A stretch of 64,000 nt of DNA from Pipra filicauda. Lineage: Eukaryota; Chordata; Aves; Passeriformes; Pipridae. The position numbers were made by a program, and so were the translations under genes. Below, in pieces: positions 51,430 to 63,704 of the stretch. Each line of letters starts with the position of its first letter. The first letter of the stretch is position 1. The notes under the pieces are model-generated. The model was not told the DNA's origin and did not search any database. It saw only the letters and a program-made list of their open reading frames with translations. The stretch covers positions 1,116,001 to 1,180,000 of the forward strand of contig NW_024104129.1 in assembly GCF_003945595.2 (NCBI RefSeq). Reading direction: 5' to 3'.

Positions 51430-51757
51430 AGAAGGAAGACCTGGGAAACTACTACCAGTCAGTCTCAGCTCCATCCCTGGAACGGTAATGGAACAGATCA
51501 TTCTGGAGGTCGTCACCATGACTTTTTTCAGTGGTGCCCAGCAACAGGGTGGGGAGAGGAAGAACCTCTTTACATTGAGGATGGCAGAGCACTGGAACAG
51601 GCTGGCCAGGGAAATCATAGAATCTCCCTCTCTGGAGACATTCAAAACCCACCTGGATGTGTTCCTGTGTCACCTGCTCTAGGCGAGTCTGCTTTGACAG
51701 GGGGGTTGGACTAGATGATCTCCAGAGGTCCCTTCCAACCACAGTAATTATGTGATT
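51430..51757 (+). mobile_element. CR1 LINE with internal deletion (RT segment joined to 3' end)
   Basis: Positions 51430-51520 match the CR1 reverse-transcriptase region: the translated 'LLPVSLSSIPGTVMEQIILE' corresponds to the CR1 'RPVSLTSVPGKVMEQIILE' stretch. From about 51522 the sequence is the CR1 3' region ('cagtggtgcccagcaacagg', 'gagcactggaacaggctgg', 'gggggttggactagatgatc', 'ccagaggtcccttccaacc'), ending in a degenerate tail at 51757. In a full CR1 these two segments are separated by most of the RT domain, so the intervening part is missing. One frame (51407-51682) happens to read through the junction. The copy is 5'-truncated and dead. Confidence 0.88.
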
Positions 51758-51759
51758 AA

Positions 51760-52790
51760 AAAAAGAACTCACCCTTCAGTTACCAATACTGGTTTGGAAG
51801 CACATATAACTAGTACAAGGCAGTATGTCACACTGCTGATTTCTCCCACTGCCTTTCTCTACTAAAGACAAGTGAAAAGCATGAGCATCACTGATGCAGT
51901 GCAAAGCATGTGTCTCTTCACAAGCTTTACCATGTTCTGGTTGGTGTTGGAAGCAAATTTCAATACCTGACAAGTAAATCTGAATGGCTGAAAATTGACC
52001 AGGGCATCAACATCGTTCTGAATAGTCTTTGAAAGGATTACTGTTATTTTGCTTTTGTAGCCTATAGTGGGCTCTTCAGCATGCAGAAGGATGCACAGTG
52101 CATGTAACCTATTTGATAATGTGTGAGGAGCTGCATATATGAAGAGATAGAGCCACAGGGGCCCAGCATATGAGTATGGTGATGCTGGTCACACTACATG
52201 GCCTTTTGGAAAAAACAGGTTTCCTCAGTCTGGAGCAACCCTAAATGTGGAAGGGACCTAGAACATACCTACAATGTGGATAGTCATGCTTTCTGAGGAC
52301 TGCAAAAGTGAATGGGGAGACAGCAGGGCAGTGTAATCATGACCTCCAGAAGTCAGGCACAAATTCATTCCCAGCTTCTAGAAAGAAAAGACCTTCCAGA
52401 CCTTTAAGGGTTGCTGCAAATCCTGCATGCACCTCTGGTTCTGGCTATACCTGTGGAACAGGCTCCTGCTTGGGCCATCTGGGTGTCTTGATGGGTGCTC
52501 TATTTGAAATGTGGTGTCTCCAGGCATCTCCCAGGTTATATACACCTCACCTCCCTCCCTTGTTCCTGCACATTCCATGCTCTGAAGGGCTTTCTTCTTG
52601 CAAACACTGATGGTTAGGGAGACTATCCTGACTAAGGTAGCAGCTGGACTTTTGAATTAATCAGATTCCTTAAAAACAAGTGTCTGACCTTGCCTTACAG
52701 CAATGTCAGTTGAAAGGGCCTCCAGTAGCATCAGTGAAATTACCATAAAATTACAAATTATACGAAAACAGCAAGTAGGAAAGTGCAGTC
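51760..52790. other. Unassigned non-coding sequence
   Basis: No gene recognised. The stretch 52310-52610 is G+C-richer, with overlapping open frames on both strands, and is unassigned. Confidence 0.45.
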
Positions 52791-52797
52791 CCTGTTT

Positions 52798-52988
52798 TTC
52801 ACAATACCAGGAGCATTTGGTGAAATGACCAGGCAGCTGGTTGAAAGCAAAATCTTTTTCACTTAAAATGTAGTGAAGTTATGGAGTTCACTGTGCTGGG
52901 ACATTGGGGGGCCCCCACTATACACAGTTTTAAGAAAGGATTTGGTCACCGAGGAGAGTTAGGTTTGTGGTTATTAAACTTTGTCATT
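52798..52988 (+). mobile_element. Ancient CR1-type LINE relic, 3' part
   Basis: Diverged matches run in the right order to the older amniote CR1/L3 3' region. An 'aataccagg-gca-t-ggtgaaat' start is followed by a 'ttgaaagcaaaa-tctttttcac' block, a 'tagtgaagttatggagttc' block, and a 'gaaaggatttgg...gaggagagtt...ggttattaaac' end. This differs from the 3' ends of the other three CR1 copies, so it is an older lineage. Similarity by eye. Confidence 0.65.
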
Positions 52989-52989
52989 G

Positions 52990-54340
52990 ACTGTGCTCTC
53001 TGTCTCCATTAAATTAGGCTTCAATTCACAGACTGCAGCAGGAGAAGTATACATTATCTGCCTTATTGTTGTTCTAGGCCCCTTCTTATTCTAGGCCCCT
53101 GCTTTTGCCCACTGTTCTCCAGGATTGAGCTAAAAGGACTAAGAGAACTTTCACACTCATCCAAGATGGCAGGTTTTATGTTCTTATTCTGGATTTACAA
53201 CTCTGTCTCTGAGGTTGGAACCTGGCCCACTATATGTGGTCATTTTTCACTCTGTTCATTTAGCTCTTGTACTACACTTAAGGCTGTGGGGGCAGGAAAA
53301 GACAAACAGCTCAGAGAACTCTGTCTGCCTGTCTGTCTGTTGAACTCATTTACACTAATTGCTTCAATGTACTGACTGATTTCTTTTTAATTTGTAAAAT
53401 ATGTCTATCCCTGGCTCTCAATGCTTGCACAACAGTGGGCGGGGAGGAAATGAACCTTACTGAAATTTGTACCATGCTGAGATAGGTACACCACAAAAGC
53501 CTCTATGGACAAAAGAAACAACCCCACAGAGGCTTTAAAAAAAATTTGCCCTTTCTTTGCAGTATGAAAGAAAATTAAACTAAATTCTGTTAATGTCAAG
53601 GAAAAGGCAAGTTATATCTTTGAGGTTCAGAGTTAGGATGTCTTGTTTCTGCTCTAAAGCATTACAAGTATATTCTAGAATTACATGCATTAATGTGTAC
53701 ATAAATAGACAAAAGGAGAAAGCAGGAAACAAAGAGGAACTATTAGGTGGGGCAAGCAGCTGTTCAGAGGGAATGGCAGCTCTTAGACACAAATGTGAAG
53801 TTTCAGAAAGGCATCTCTGGGACAGCTGAGGCTCAAGCTATAATCAGACAGAATGGAGAGCCACAAAAAAAGAGCCAAACCAAAAGCTGACAGTCTGAGG
53901 AGCAAATATATAATCAGGAAGGCGATCCAATGGACAGGTGTCCTCTTAATGTAACATAACCCCATTGCTAAAGGCAGCAAGACTATCTATGTGCACATTA
54001 GAAATGCTCTGCATCTCTTCTTAGCATACAACCCACTCCGATTCCCTTTTTTATTATATCATTGCTTTTGTTGAGGCTTAGATCTCAAATTTTAAAATAT
54101 TCCAGAAATATGAACTGCTCACAGATATTAGGACTCCACCAGGTCCCTTACCAGTTTTAACTGCTTTCAATTCATTTCGTAAAGCTTCGTGGAAAAAAGA
54201 TATAACCAGCAAAGAAAGGCTTCCTCTTTTCCATTTATGTAAACGATTGAAAGTGCAATATCTAATAAAGAAAAACAAGAAAAAGATTCCTTAAAATTTG
54301 TGCCTATGATTTATCCTTCATTCAGTAAGGACCAATGGAA
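52990..54340. other. Unassigned non-coding sequence
   Basis: No gene recognised. A short (CTGT)n-like run lies at about 53323-53341. Confidence 0.5.
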
Positions 54341-54344
54341 AAAA

Positions 54345-54540
54345 CAGAGTGGGAATCAAGAGACCCAGTTCTGTTAGCAGTTCTCTTTGTTTTTTGGCAT
54401 ATAATTCATACACTCTTACTTTATGAGTCTGTAGCTTCCCGAAAATATAACGGTGATAATAACATTTGTCATTCTCTGTAAAAACAGTAGGTTTCTCAAA
54501 TATAAAATTTCTCTATATAAGCCAAATATAAATTCAATGT
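54345..54540 (+). repeat. MIR-type SINE relic
   Basis: The order of phrases matches MIR in sense orientation. A 'gggaatcaagagacccagttct' start corresponds to the tRNA-like head end ('gggagtcaggagacctgggttct'). After diverged core sequence, an 'aataacggtgataataacattt' block corresponds to 'aaatggggataataatac'. A 3' part near 54490-54530 is weak. Old and inactive. Confidence 0.65.
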
Positions 54541-54544
54541 AGCA

Positions 54545-57500
54545 TCTGAACTATCCTATCTATTACTTTGATTCCTAATGCTAATGCTTACTTGAATATA
54601 ACTTAATTCTTTGTAAGTCTTTCTGTTGTTCTTTTCTCTACTTAAACTTGGATTATCCCACATAATTCAAATACAACAAAGTTTTCAAAAGAACATTCCT
54701 GTTTTTTCCCCTCCTTCATTTTTCCTCTGTAAGCCATTACTTTGCTATCATAAGCAATTAAAAATGGTTCCAGGAAAACTGAAATCCCTTGTCCAAACAG
54801 GTGAATTGCACAAGGATGGGTGGAATGGAAACTTCAACTCCACTGCTTTCTATGGGAGGTGCCTTTTCAGAGTGTTCAAAGACAGTTGGACCAGTGAGAT
54901 TTCATTTTTAAATCTGTTACATGTCTTTTTAAAGAAAATCTTTCACACTTATCAGTTACACGGTGGTAGATCAATAGTGCTGCCTCTTAAACCCCTTAAT
55001 CTAACGCAGGCTGGCTGGTATGACTCATAGTTCACAGGAGTTGGAGTTATGGAAACGGAGCAGGTGGCATTTTGTGCACAAAGCTCTGCAAACTACCCAG
55101 GTGTGCCTGCACACAGTTGGCTCTCCATGGGCCACCACAAAAGACACAAGACAAACAGAAAATGGCTGTGTAAAAGAAGCCATGAGTTTGGACTTCCACC
55201 TCTGTCTTTAGAGGTTACTGGTTGCATTTTCTTAATAAACAGAGAGAACCTGGAAGACAGAGGTAGTGGATCCAGCCCTGCTCTGAATGCATGAGCTACC
55301 AACTTCAAAGACAGCATGGAGATGATCTTCTACAGACAAAGCTAAAAGAGGGTAGAAACAATCTCAGTTCCCTGTATCCTTGCTCCCCATACCATATCCA
55401 GTTGAGGGCCAAGCTTTGTGGAGAGTTGATAGAATGCAGGAGATAAACAAATTAAAATTTCACACAATCCACCTTATAGAAAAGTTCAGATGCCATTATA
55501 AGAGCCAAAACCAGGAACATAAAGCCATACAGTAAAAATTAAAAATTGAGCATACATTTTTACCTGGGAGAGGTACAATTATTATTTAAGGGAACTACCA
55601 AGGGAACCAATGGAGCCTTCATCTCAAGACTTTCTCACATCATGACTGACTGCCTTGTTGAAACACAATAAGCAATGTGCCATGCTCAGCACAGAAGGAA
55701 CTGGAAAGAGCTTGATGGCAGTTTAACACAGGGAGCCCAATGAACTGAACAATTTCTTAGGTTAAAAATTTGAATAGTGAATACTCAGCAGAGCTTGACT
55801 CAGTCACAAACAACTTAGAAGAGAAAACAGATTACCTAAGAGTGTTCCTAACAAATAACTAAAACCAGAATATAGATGAAGCACATAATTAAGACCAGCA
55901 TATATAAAAAGGCAGATTTTGGTAAATGTGACCAGGCAGAGTATTCTTTAAATATTTCTTAATATTCTTTCCAGTGGAAGAAATTGGAGGATAGATTTCA
56001 CAAGTTTCTGTCTTCTCCTTACTTCCTTACATGTCTCAAAGTAGTATAACAGCAACTGACACTCAATGAGGCATTTGTTAGAGAAATCTAGGATATGCAA
56101 AAGTTTGCGCCAGACCATCTTTAAAATATATGTGATTGTAACTACATCTGACTTGCTATCTTTAGCAACAGTGCTGCATCAATATTAAAACTTTCCTATG
56201 GATTAAATATTTGGACAGTTACCCAAGATATCATCACTTTAGATTCTATACAAAGATGATTTTCATTTTTAAGAACTTGAGATATAAATACATTTAATTT
56301 CACTCTGTATTGCTGAAAAAAAAGATGGACAAGAGAAAGCAATATTAAATAATCCAAGATGCAGTTTCTCAAATATGGGATAACTGTGATAGATCTGATG
56401 TTACAAGAATATCCTCCCATATATTAATACAACATTAATATAAACTCAACAAGTTGCATTTGTGGTTTTAAAGTTTTTTGAGAACATAGAAATTGCAGTC
56501 CCATGTGAGTTAATGCAATAATGCCATTTAAAAATAATCAAATGAAAGGCTTAAAACCTGTATCAAATTAGAAAATAATATATTTACAGCTGAGAGTTCA
56601 TTGTGCAGTTTGATATAACAGACTCTCAAAAACAAAAGCTAGAGTTGTGACCTTGAGTGAGGTATTTTAATTAAATTTGTGATCATATCTGGTAAGACCT
56701 GAGCCATGTAAAATAGCCTGAAGATCCAAACAAGGATCCAGTTTCCTATTTTCTAGTGCTTTAGGATTTTTTTATTCCTGAAGTGACTCCCTTCTCAGTC
56801 TGAAAAATTCAGAAGTATTTAATCAAATCACCTGTACTTGGTCAGAAACAGGGGGAGATATGCACTAATCTCTCATGCAAAAGCGCCACTTTCATCCAGA
56901 CTAGGCAAGGAGTGAGCTAACCCTGTCAGTTGCTGGAAGAGAATATGTGATGATGAGGCTTACTCTGACTGGATGGACCCAGGAACTCCTCGCGGCTTCC
57001 TTGCTCCCCAGTGGATTGACATCTGACTTAGGCAGATCACCTTGAGGGGTTGCTACAGTCAATGGAGAGAAGGAGTTACCTAAGTTGTGTATCCCTTCAG
57101 CAAGCCTATCTCACTCCAGGCATTTATTTGAGAAAGACTAGTTAGTCAGCAATCAAATTTAAGTACTGGATTCCTACCATAATAAATGTACTATTGGTCA
57201 AAAAGAAAGCTGTCATTTCTTCTCTGCCCCCTGAAACTAATTTTCTTAGATGTAATTTTTTTTTTTTTTTTGCCTGCTGTCATGCAGACATTTCTATCTG
57301 ATGTGAGACTTAGGTTAGCAGAGACTGCTGCTTCTCTGACAAAGTCATCAAATCAAAACCACACACAGACCGAATTCAGGGGAAGCAAATGTACTTCTTT
57401 AATTGCTTGTTTGTTCCTTCCCAAGCAGCTGTACAACCTCAACATAGATTATTAGTTAAGCTATAAATGTCAGCCTTTCATTGTCAGACGCTGCCTAAAT

Positions 57501-58465
57501 TGGATAATGTGAATTGGAACTTAGCAGTGGGTACTCCAGGATACACGAGGTCAGATTCACCTGCATGGATAGTTACTGATTTTCTCTAGACTTCTTTAAC
57601 AGTCAGTACAAAAACAATAAGCTCTTCCAGACCTTCATTTTTCTAAAATAGGTCATATGACTCACTTTTTAAAAGCATCTATTTTCCTGTATTGAGCCCA
57701 AAGTTAACTACTTCCAGTGTAGACAACTAGACTGTAGATGGTGAAAGTCAGAGGAGATGGATTGCATGAACCATGCTCTATTTAGCCACAGGCAGCAGAT
57801 TTTTAGAGGTATTTGTCTTCCAAAATTGGGTATGAACCTAATTTCAGCAATACTACCTACCAAGTGCCAAACTGAATGTCTGTGAGCTTAATTCTTTAAA
57901 AAACACTCTCTTTTGTGAGCACAGAGAAGTATGAGTCAGGGTGAGTTGGGAAGACTGAGTCCAACAGTTACATTTATCCTGGAAGGCAGACATGACTCTG
58001 ACTGTGAGCTTGAGATGGGAGCTGGCAGTCCTTGCTATTCCTTGCCTTTAGTAGCATTCAAGAGATTGGGCAGGGAATATGCATTTAGAAACCTGTGTTT
58101 CTCTGCTCTGCAGTATGTTTGCTCCAGGATACCCTGAGCTGTAAGGTGTACTCTGTACCTGATCCAGAAGACCTCATGTGTCCCTTCTGCTCCTACAAAA
58201 TTAGCTGGCAGACAGGACAGAGTCCTTTCCAATGTTGCTTGCTATGAGAGGGTGGGAGTTGCCTGCAGTCTGAAGAGAGGCTCAGCGCAAGGCAGTAGAC
58301 AAAGACTAGGTCAGCAAAAATTCTGACTTCAGATACCGCCTCAGACCAGTAAGATCAGCTAAATTTAGTCATAACTCCTTTGACTAACAGTTTGGGTTTC
58401 CAAACAGCAGAGGAAGACAGGTTGTGCTAAGTAAAGGACACACAAACCCTCTGCAAGAGTCTGCC
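54545..58465. other. Unassigned non-coding sequence
   Basis: Mostly AT-rich. The 55020-55320 patch is G+C-richer with overlapping frames but nothing recognisable. The 134-codon frame 54626-55030 shows no family features. A 16-base T run lies at 57256-57271. Confidence 0.45.
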
Positions 58466-58471
58466 TTCTTA

Positions 58472-58602
58472 CCCTCCTCTCCCCTCCCCCCTCCCCCTTC
58501 CCCTCTCCCTTCTCCCCTTTCTCCTTTCTCCTTTCTCCTTTCTTTCTCCTTTCTCCTTTCTTTCTCCTTTCTCCTTTCTCCCCTTCCCTTTCCTTTTTCT
58601 CC
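58472..58602. repeat. Polypyrimidine tract, CTCCTTT-type repeats
   Basis: 131 consecutive pyrimidines on the + strand. A C-rich first part (about 58472-58520) passes into CTCCTTT and CCTTTCTTT units. The overlapping glycine/arginine/lysine/glutamate-rich frames on the minus strand and the proline/serine/leucine frame on the plus strand are artefacts. Confidence 0.96.
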
Positions 58603-58604
58603 AA

Positions 58605-61600
58605 TGATTATTGAATATCTACTTAGTGCTAGTGGCAAGGTCAAGAAATATCTGTTTGTGAATATCTCTATCTGAACAGCTGTTCTTCTGACAGCTGCTC
58701 CATAGGATGCAAAAAGAGAAAGTTTCTTATTCCTGCTTCCAGACCTCCCAAGAGCATCTGCCCAGGTCTAAAAGTGAAAGATTTCAAATGCTGCTCTAAT
58801 ATAAAATGTGACTGTGAGGTTCTATATTCATTCACTGTTCATTGTGAAATGCAAGCAAAGTTTTTATTTTACCTCATGTTTGGTGTCTTGCTAAATTGCT
58901 GTCCAGGGGCAAATTCTTTTTGTCATATGGACCTGTAGGGTTGCTAAGCACACACAAAGATAAAGATACATTCTGATTACTCAATACTTGTTTTACAAAG
59001 TCTACTGCTGAAAACAGTATTGCGTCACACAATCTACTTTTGCAATACGGGGTGGATACCTAAAATCCCAAATTAAACAAGTTGCAGCCATAGGTGTGTG
59101 TTTTGGAATCATTCAGTTGTAGAGAAATAGACAACTCCTGAATGTTCAGAATGAAAAATGGAGATGTTAATTAAGGCTGTATAAAGACCAGAAAAAATGT
59201 TAAATCATTTAAGGAGCGGGATAATAACTATTTTAAATACACCAACTTTCCTGAAAATTTTGAATGAGGCAAAATCTCCCATTTTAGAGCATATTCACAC
59301 CACTGAAGTCATTAGAGTAATTCAAGAACTTAAATTCAAACCAAAGGGCATTTTCAGATGTTACCAATGGATTTCAGACACACCTGTTGACCAGTATGGC
59401 ATGAACGGAGCTTGACCACAAGGTTACTAGCGATGTAAAAAATACTGCTATTTAACCTTTTTTGTGTCTTCGGTGTTTCTTCAGCTCATGTGTTCATATT
59501 GTATATGCAGTTGTGGCATTCAATTGGAGAAATTACTCCAAGAACCTGACAAGTCTGGGAATATGAGGCTTGGGGAAGCGAACATTCAGATTGCAACAAG
59601 GTGACACAGAATCAATGAAGAGGTTTGGTTTGATTCATGAATAAGAAAGACATAAAGATGACAAGTCAGTAGTATAAATTATGTTAGAAGGAAACTAACT
59701 TCTATGTAATTGGCTTGAGTGCCTGACCTTTCATTAATCTTGGCAGTCATCCATAGGATGGGTTCTGTTTTCAAAATGTTCCTCAGAACAGCAAACTTAA
59801 TAAACACTTTGAAATTATTATGCACATAGGCTGATAGGTAGGCAGGCTTTAGACTTTAGGTGAAACAGCACTCTTCTTTCCTGACCAGAAGTGCCATGAA
59901 TTCAGGTGAATAAGAAATAGGCCGTGAATCAAACCTCACATCCCTAAAAATAAAATATTTAGGATTATGATTCACAGAATGACTATTACAATCCTTAAAA
60001 CACATTCTTGTAATGATGACTATGAAAGGAGAAAATAAGAAAACAGTCTTGTCTGTGAATTTCAATTGGAAAACAAGTTTTTTGTCTGTTGATGATTAAT
60101 CTGGAATAGGGGAATTATGACTTGCAAAGAAAACCATTGGACTCTCATGCAGAGCTACTGGTTACTTCTAGTGGATCTGTACATTGGGAATAAGGATACT
60201 CCCTCTTAAACAAGGCAGTGAACATTCTCTCAATCAAGTAATTGGGTTTGCTGGAGCTGTTCTTGCTTTTGACTCCAGCGACTTTTCCTACAACAGAGTT
60301 TTAGTACCATATTCTCCAAAATATCTATAAAGTTCACAATTGAAACTTTTCAGGGAATAGCTACTAAATTACTTTCAGTAGAATCTTGGCTGTAAAAGGC
60401 TGCAATCACACAATCATAAAACCAAAAAAAATACTGCTTGGCTTTTTTCACAAGTCTACTTTTCAATTTTTTGTTACCTGCAAAGGGGGGAAGGCAAGAT
60501 CATTTTTTGAAAAAGTGGATACATACAGTAACATTTTTGTGTGAAAGGCTGGAGAAAAACATAAAAAAACCCCAAACCAACAAAAAGCAGACAAAAAACC
60601 CCCCAAAAACAAATGACCGTGAACCCAGACTCCAATAAAACATTGTTAAAATGACTCCCACAACATGAAAGAAAATAGCTGCTTGAATTATCAGGAATGT
60701 ATCTAGCAAAACATCCCACTGAGAGTTTATGAAATGCTTGGAGAACAAAACATGTACCACTACATAGTGACCAGCCACAATCTGCAGAAAAAAGAACAGA
60801 ACAAAACTCATCATGATTTAGTAGAAAATTTAGCACTGGGGTAGACTTTAAATCTAGCTACTGGAAATGTGTCACGAAGAAAGTAGAAAATATTGGTGCC
60901 ACCTATTGGTGAGAACTGATATTTGGAAATTATTCAAGCTAATTTGCATAAATCCAAAGAAAAGAGAACATAAGCTGAAATGTTTTACTTCATGCTTAAG
61001 AAGTTTTGAATGCAGAATCTAGAGTGAACTCTTTACTTTGGCTTCCATTCTGCAGAGGCTTACATATGTGTTTAACAGTGAATTACAAATTATCTGTGCT
61101 TACAGTTAAGAAGAAGATTGAGAATTTAGGTTGTATTTTGCTTCAATTTGCTTGCAGTAAAAGTTAATTGAAACACCCAGTACACTAGGAGTTGTTGAAC
61201 AGGGAGATGGGTTATTAGACTCAAAATATATGGCTTTGCCAAGCAAATTTCATTGGATAGTACATTCCCTACAGAAATCTTGGAGGTGGTATGTTTGGCA
61301 TAGTACTTTGACACTGTTGCTATTCAGTGGTCTGAAAAGAGGATTCTGTCTGACACTGCACACCCCATTTACCCTGTATCCTGGTGAGATATACAGACTC
61401 AGAGCAAAAACAATCCTTCTTATTACATGGAAGTGACCTTTATTACGTTATGGCAATGCACCAAGTTCTGCTTTAGTTAATCACAGTAATAGCCCTGGAG
61501 TTGCAGGGGACACATTCAAGGCACATACCTTGATGTTTGCTGCTGCAGTCTGTTTCTGCAGATGCTGAAGACAGGAGTGCTTTGGTATACTGAGATCTTG

Positions 61601-63600
61601 ACTCTAGCAGTGGTTAAAGACACATTTTATATAGAGGAAATCAATCATCTGCTGCCACTGCTGAAAGAAGACTGGCTTGGAGACCCTTGTCAGGACTGAA
61701 TAGTGGTGCTGTGATTCCTCTAGAAAAAACAGGCCCATACCCAAGGTGTCAGGGTAGCAGATGAAAATTTTTAACATGCATGTTCAGTCATATCCTAACA
61801 TTTTATAATATCTTTCATAAGCATTATCTGCAGTCCAAAAATTAGTAGACATGAAGGTTCTTTGCCAGGTATCAGACAAACTGGAAGGTGAGAACTTTAG
61901 TTAGTCATTTACAGATTTAATTTCAGGGTTAATTTACACATATAGCTCACTACAGTAAGATATTAAGAATTCTTTTTGCAGGTCACCTTTGTTACTGGCA
62001 GCTATATATATTATGCATGTGTAAAACCTGCTTGAACACAGCTGAATGAAATACTTAAATGAGACTGGAACAGAAGAAGTACTTGGTTTAAAAGCACTGA
62101 GATAAGATTTATCTGTTTCCCATGTCAAATATGCTGTCACTTACTGTGTTATCACTCATCTTTGCACCAGCAAACACTTCTTTCATTCTTTGTCCTGCCT
62201 ACTTATACAGAGACTAAGACTGTGTCATGTCATTGGAACATATCCCATAATGTGATATCACCTCTTTGCACATGAGAATTCTGGGCACAACAATTGTTAA
62301 AATCTTATAGATAATAAACAGGGGATTACATTATATAGCTAACTATAAATCTCTTCACATGTTGCTAGTTTCCAGTTGTAGGTGATCTTCTTAGAGAAAT
62401 TTTGCAGTCTAATAATATATCTATATTAAGCCAAATAGGTCATAGGATTTAGTATTGACAAATGAATAGATCTATGCCATTTCCAGGGTATAAAATAATC
62501 CCTGTTATACAAGCACAGTCACTGATAGCAATGTTGTCATTGTGGGTTGCCTCCAACTGAGCACAGGCCAGTTAAAGCAAATGGTATGTACAAAAAATGC
62601 CATTGTCTTGCAGGAGGCTGGAGGGTTAATCTAATTCTAAGTACTATCTGTTTCTTTGTTCCTTTTCCTCACACCTGCTTTATCTGGACTCTCTGCTGAG
62701 AGACATCTCAGACAGCAAACAGCAGTGAACAAGGAACCCGAAGAGTTTGGAACAGCAAACAGAGGTACAAGAAGCCAGAGCCAGTTCCCACGTATCAGTG
62801 AAACCCTGGTTGCCTGAGGCAGCAAAATGTTTAGTGGCTGTTTGTTGAGCAAGCGACTGCAGCCTGCGAGAAGCATTCATTTCACAGATTGCCCATAAAG
62901 CAGCGAAAACCCAGCAACTGTGACAGTGCAAGTAGTGGGGAAATGTGTTGGATCTTCATTACCAAAGAAACAGATCATGGTGTGGGTTTTCTATATGACA
63001 ACTCTACGTTGTTCCACAAAGGAACTCAGTGAGAGTTCTAATGCTGCAGTTATCCTTATCCTGGCAGCTGCTGTGGATACAGAGTTTCCCAGTGGCACAA
63101 AGTCAGAAGGGAGCAAAGCTGCAAATGTAAATGATACTGCTCTCCCTCTTCTCTCAGCAGCCAACAAAGCCCCAACCAGTCTTCACTGAAGTGGCCCTCC
63201 CAGAGCCAGTAACAGGGAAGAGCTCGTTCTGCACCAGCCAAGTACATAAGAAAGTCAGAGGAGCTGTTGCAGAGCAAGCAGAGACTAGGCTGAGCAGATA
63301 GCCCTGTGGGTACATGTTTTTATTTCTGCTTTAACCGGATTGCAATAGAGGAAACATGGTAAGCACAAACTGCACCTGCTGGAAGGATGCCTCAGTGCTC
63401 TGACTCCATCTGGTTGCCAAGTAAACAGCCAGGGAGCTGAGCAGTAGCAAGGGAATGGGAGGTCATCGCCTTTCTTATTCCCACAGAATTTCATTGCGGT
63501 GCATTATGCCAAAGTTCATCTTGGTTAAGGACAACTTTTTTTTCCCCTCCCTGAACCTTGACATTCTACATAGTAGTGAAATTCATTTCCCAGTCAGCTC
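58605..63600. other. Unassigned non-coding sequence
   Basis: No gene recognised. The stretch at 60553-60614 is an A/C-rich low-complexity run that creates a spurious cysteine/phenylalanine-rich 120-codon minus frame. The region 62660-63280 is G+C-richer with several overlapping unrecognised frames on both strands. Confidence 0.45.
60553..60614. repeat. A/C-rich low-complexity run
   Basis: About 62 bases composed largely of A and C with A-runs and CCC/CCCC blocks, common in bird DNA. No transposon boundary can be set from it. Confidence 0.7.
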
Positions 63601-63616
63601 TAAATGAGAACTTTAG

Positions 63617-63702
63617 TGATTTAGTCAAGTTCTCACAGAAAATCTGTAGCAAGCCTGGGAATCAAACCTGTATCTCTCTCTCCCAATTTATAGTTTTTCC
63701 GA
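63617..63702 (-). repeat. MIR-type SINE relic, antisense
   Basis: Reads as the antisense of MIR: 'gatttagtcaagttctcaca' corresponds to 'gacttgcccaaggtcacaca'. It is followed by 'aagcctgggaatcaaacctg', matching 'gagctgggattcgaacccag' over the B-box part. Old, diverged, inactive. Confidence 0.6.
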
Positions 63703-63704
63703 CT

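Noticed and set aside
51452..51772. Minus-strand frames of about 106 residues over the CR1 at 51.5 kb
   Set aside because: They are antisense to a recognised CR1 fragment.
54626..55030. A 134-residue plus-strand protein
   Set aside because: No family motif, splice boundaries or codon pattern support it; it fits a chance open frame.
58365..58675. Glycine/arginine/lysine/glutamate-rich and proline/serine-rich frames
   Set aside because: They are translations of the 131-base polypyrimidine tract.
60474..60836. A cysteine/phenylalanine-rich 120-residue membrane-like protein on the minus strand
   Set aside because: Much of it comes from an A/C-rich low-complexity run, and a second overlapping frame of similar length and composition exists.
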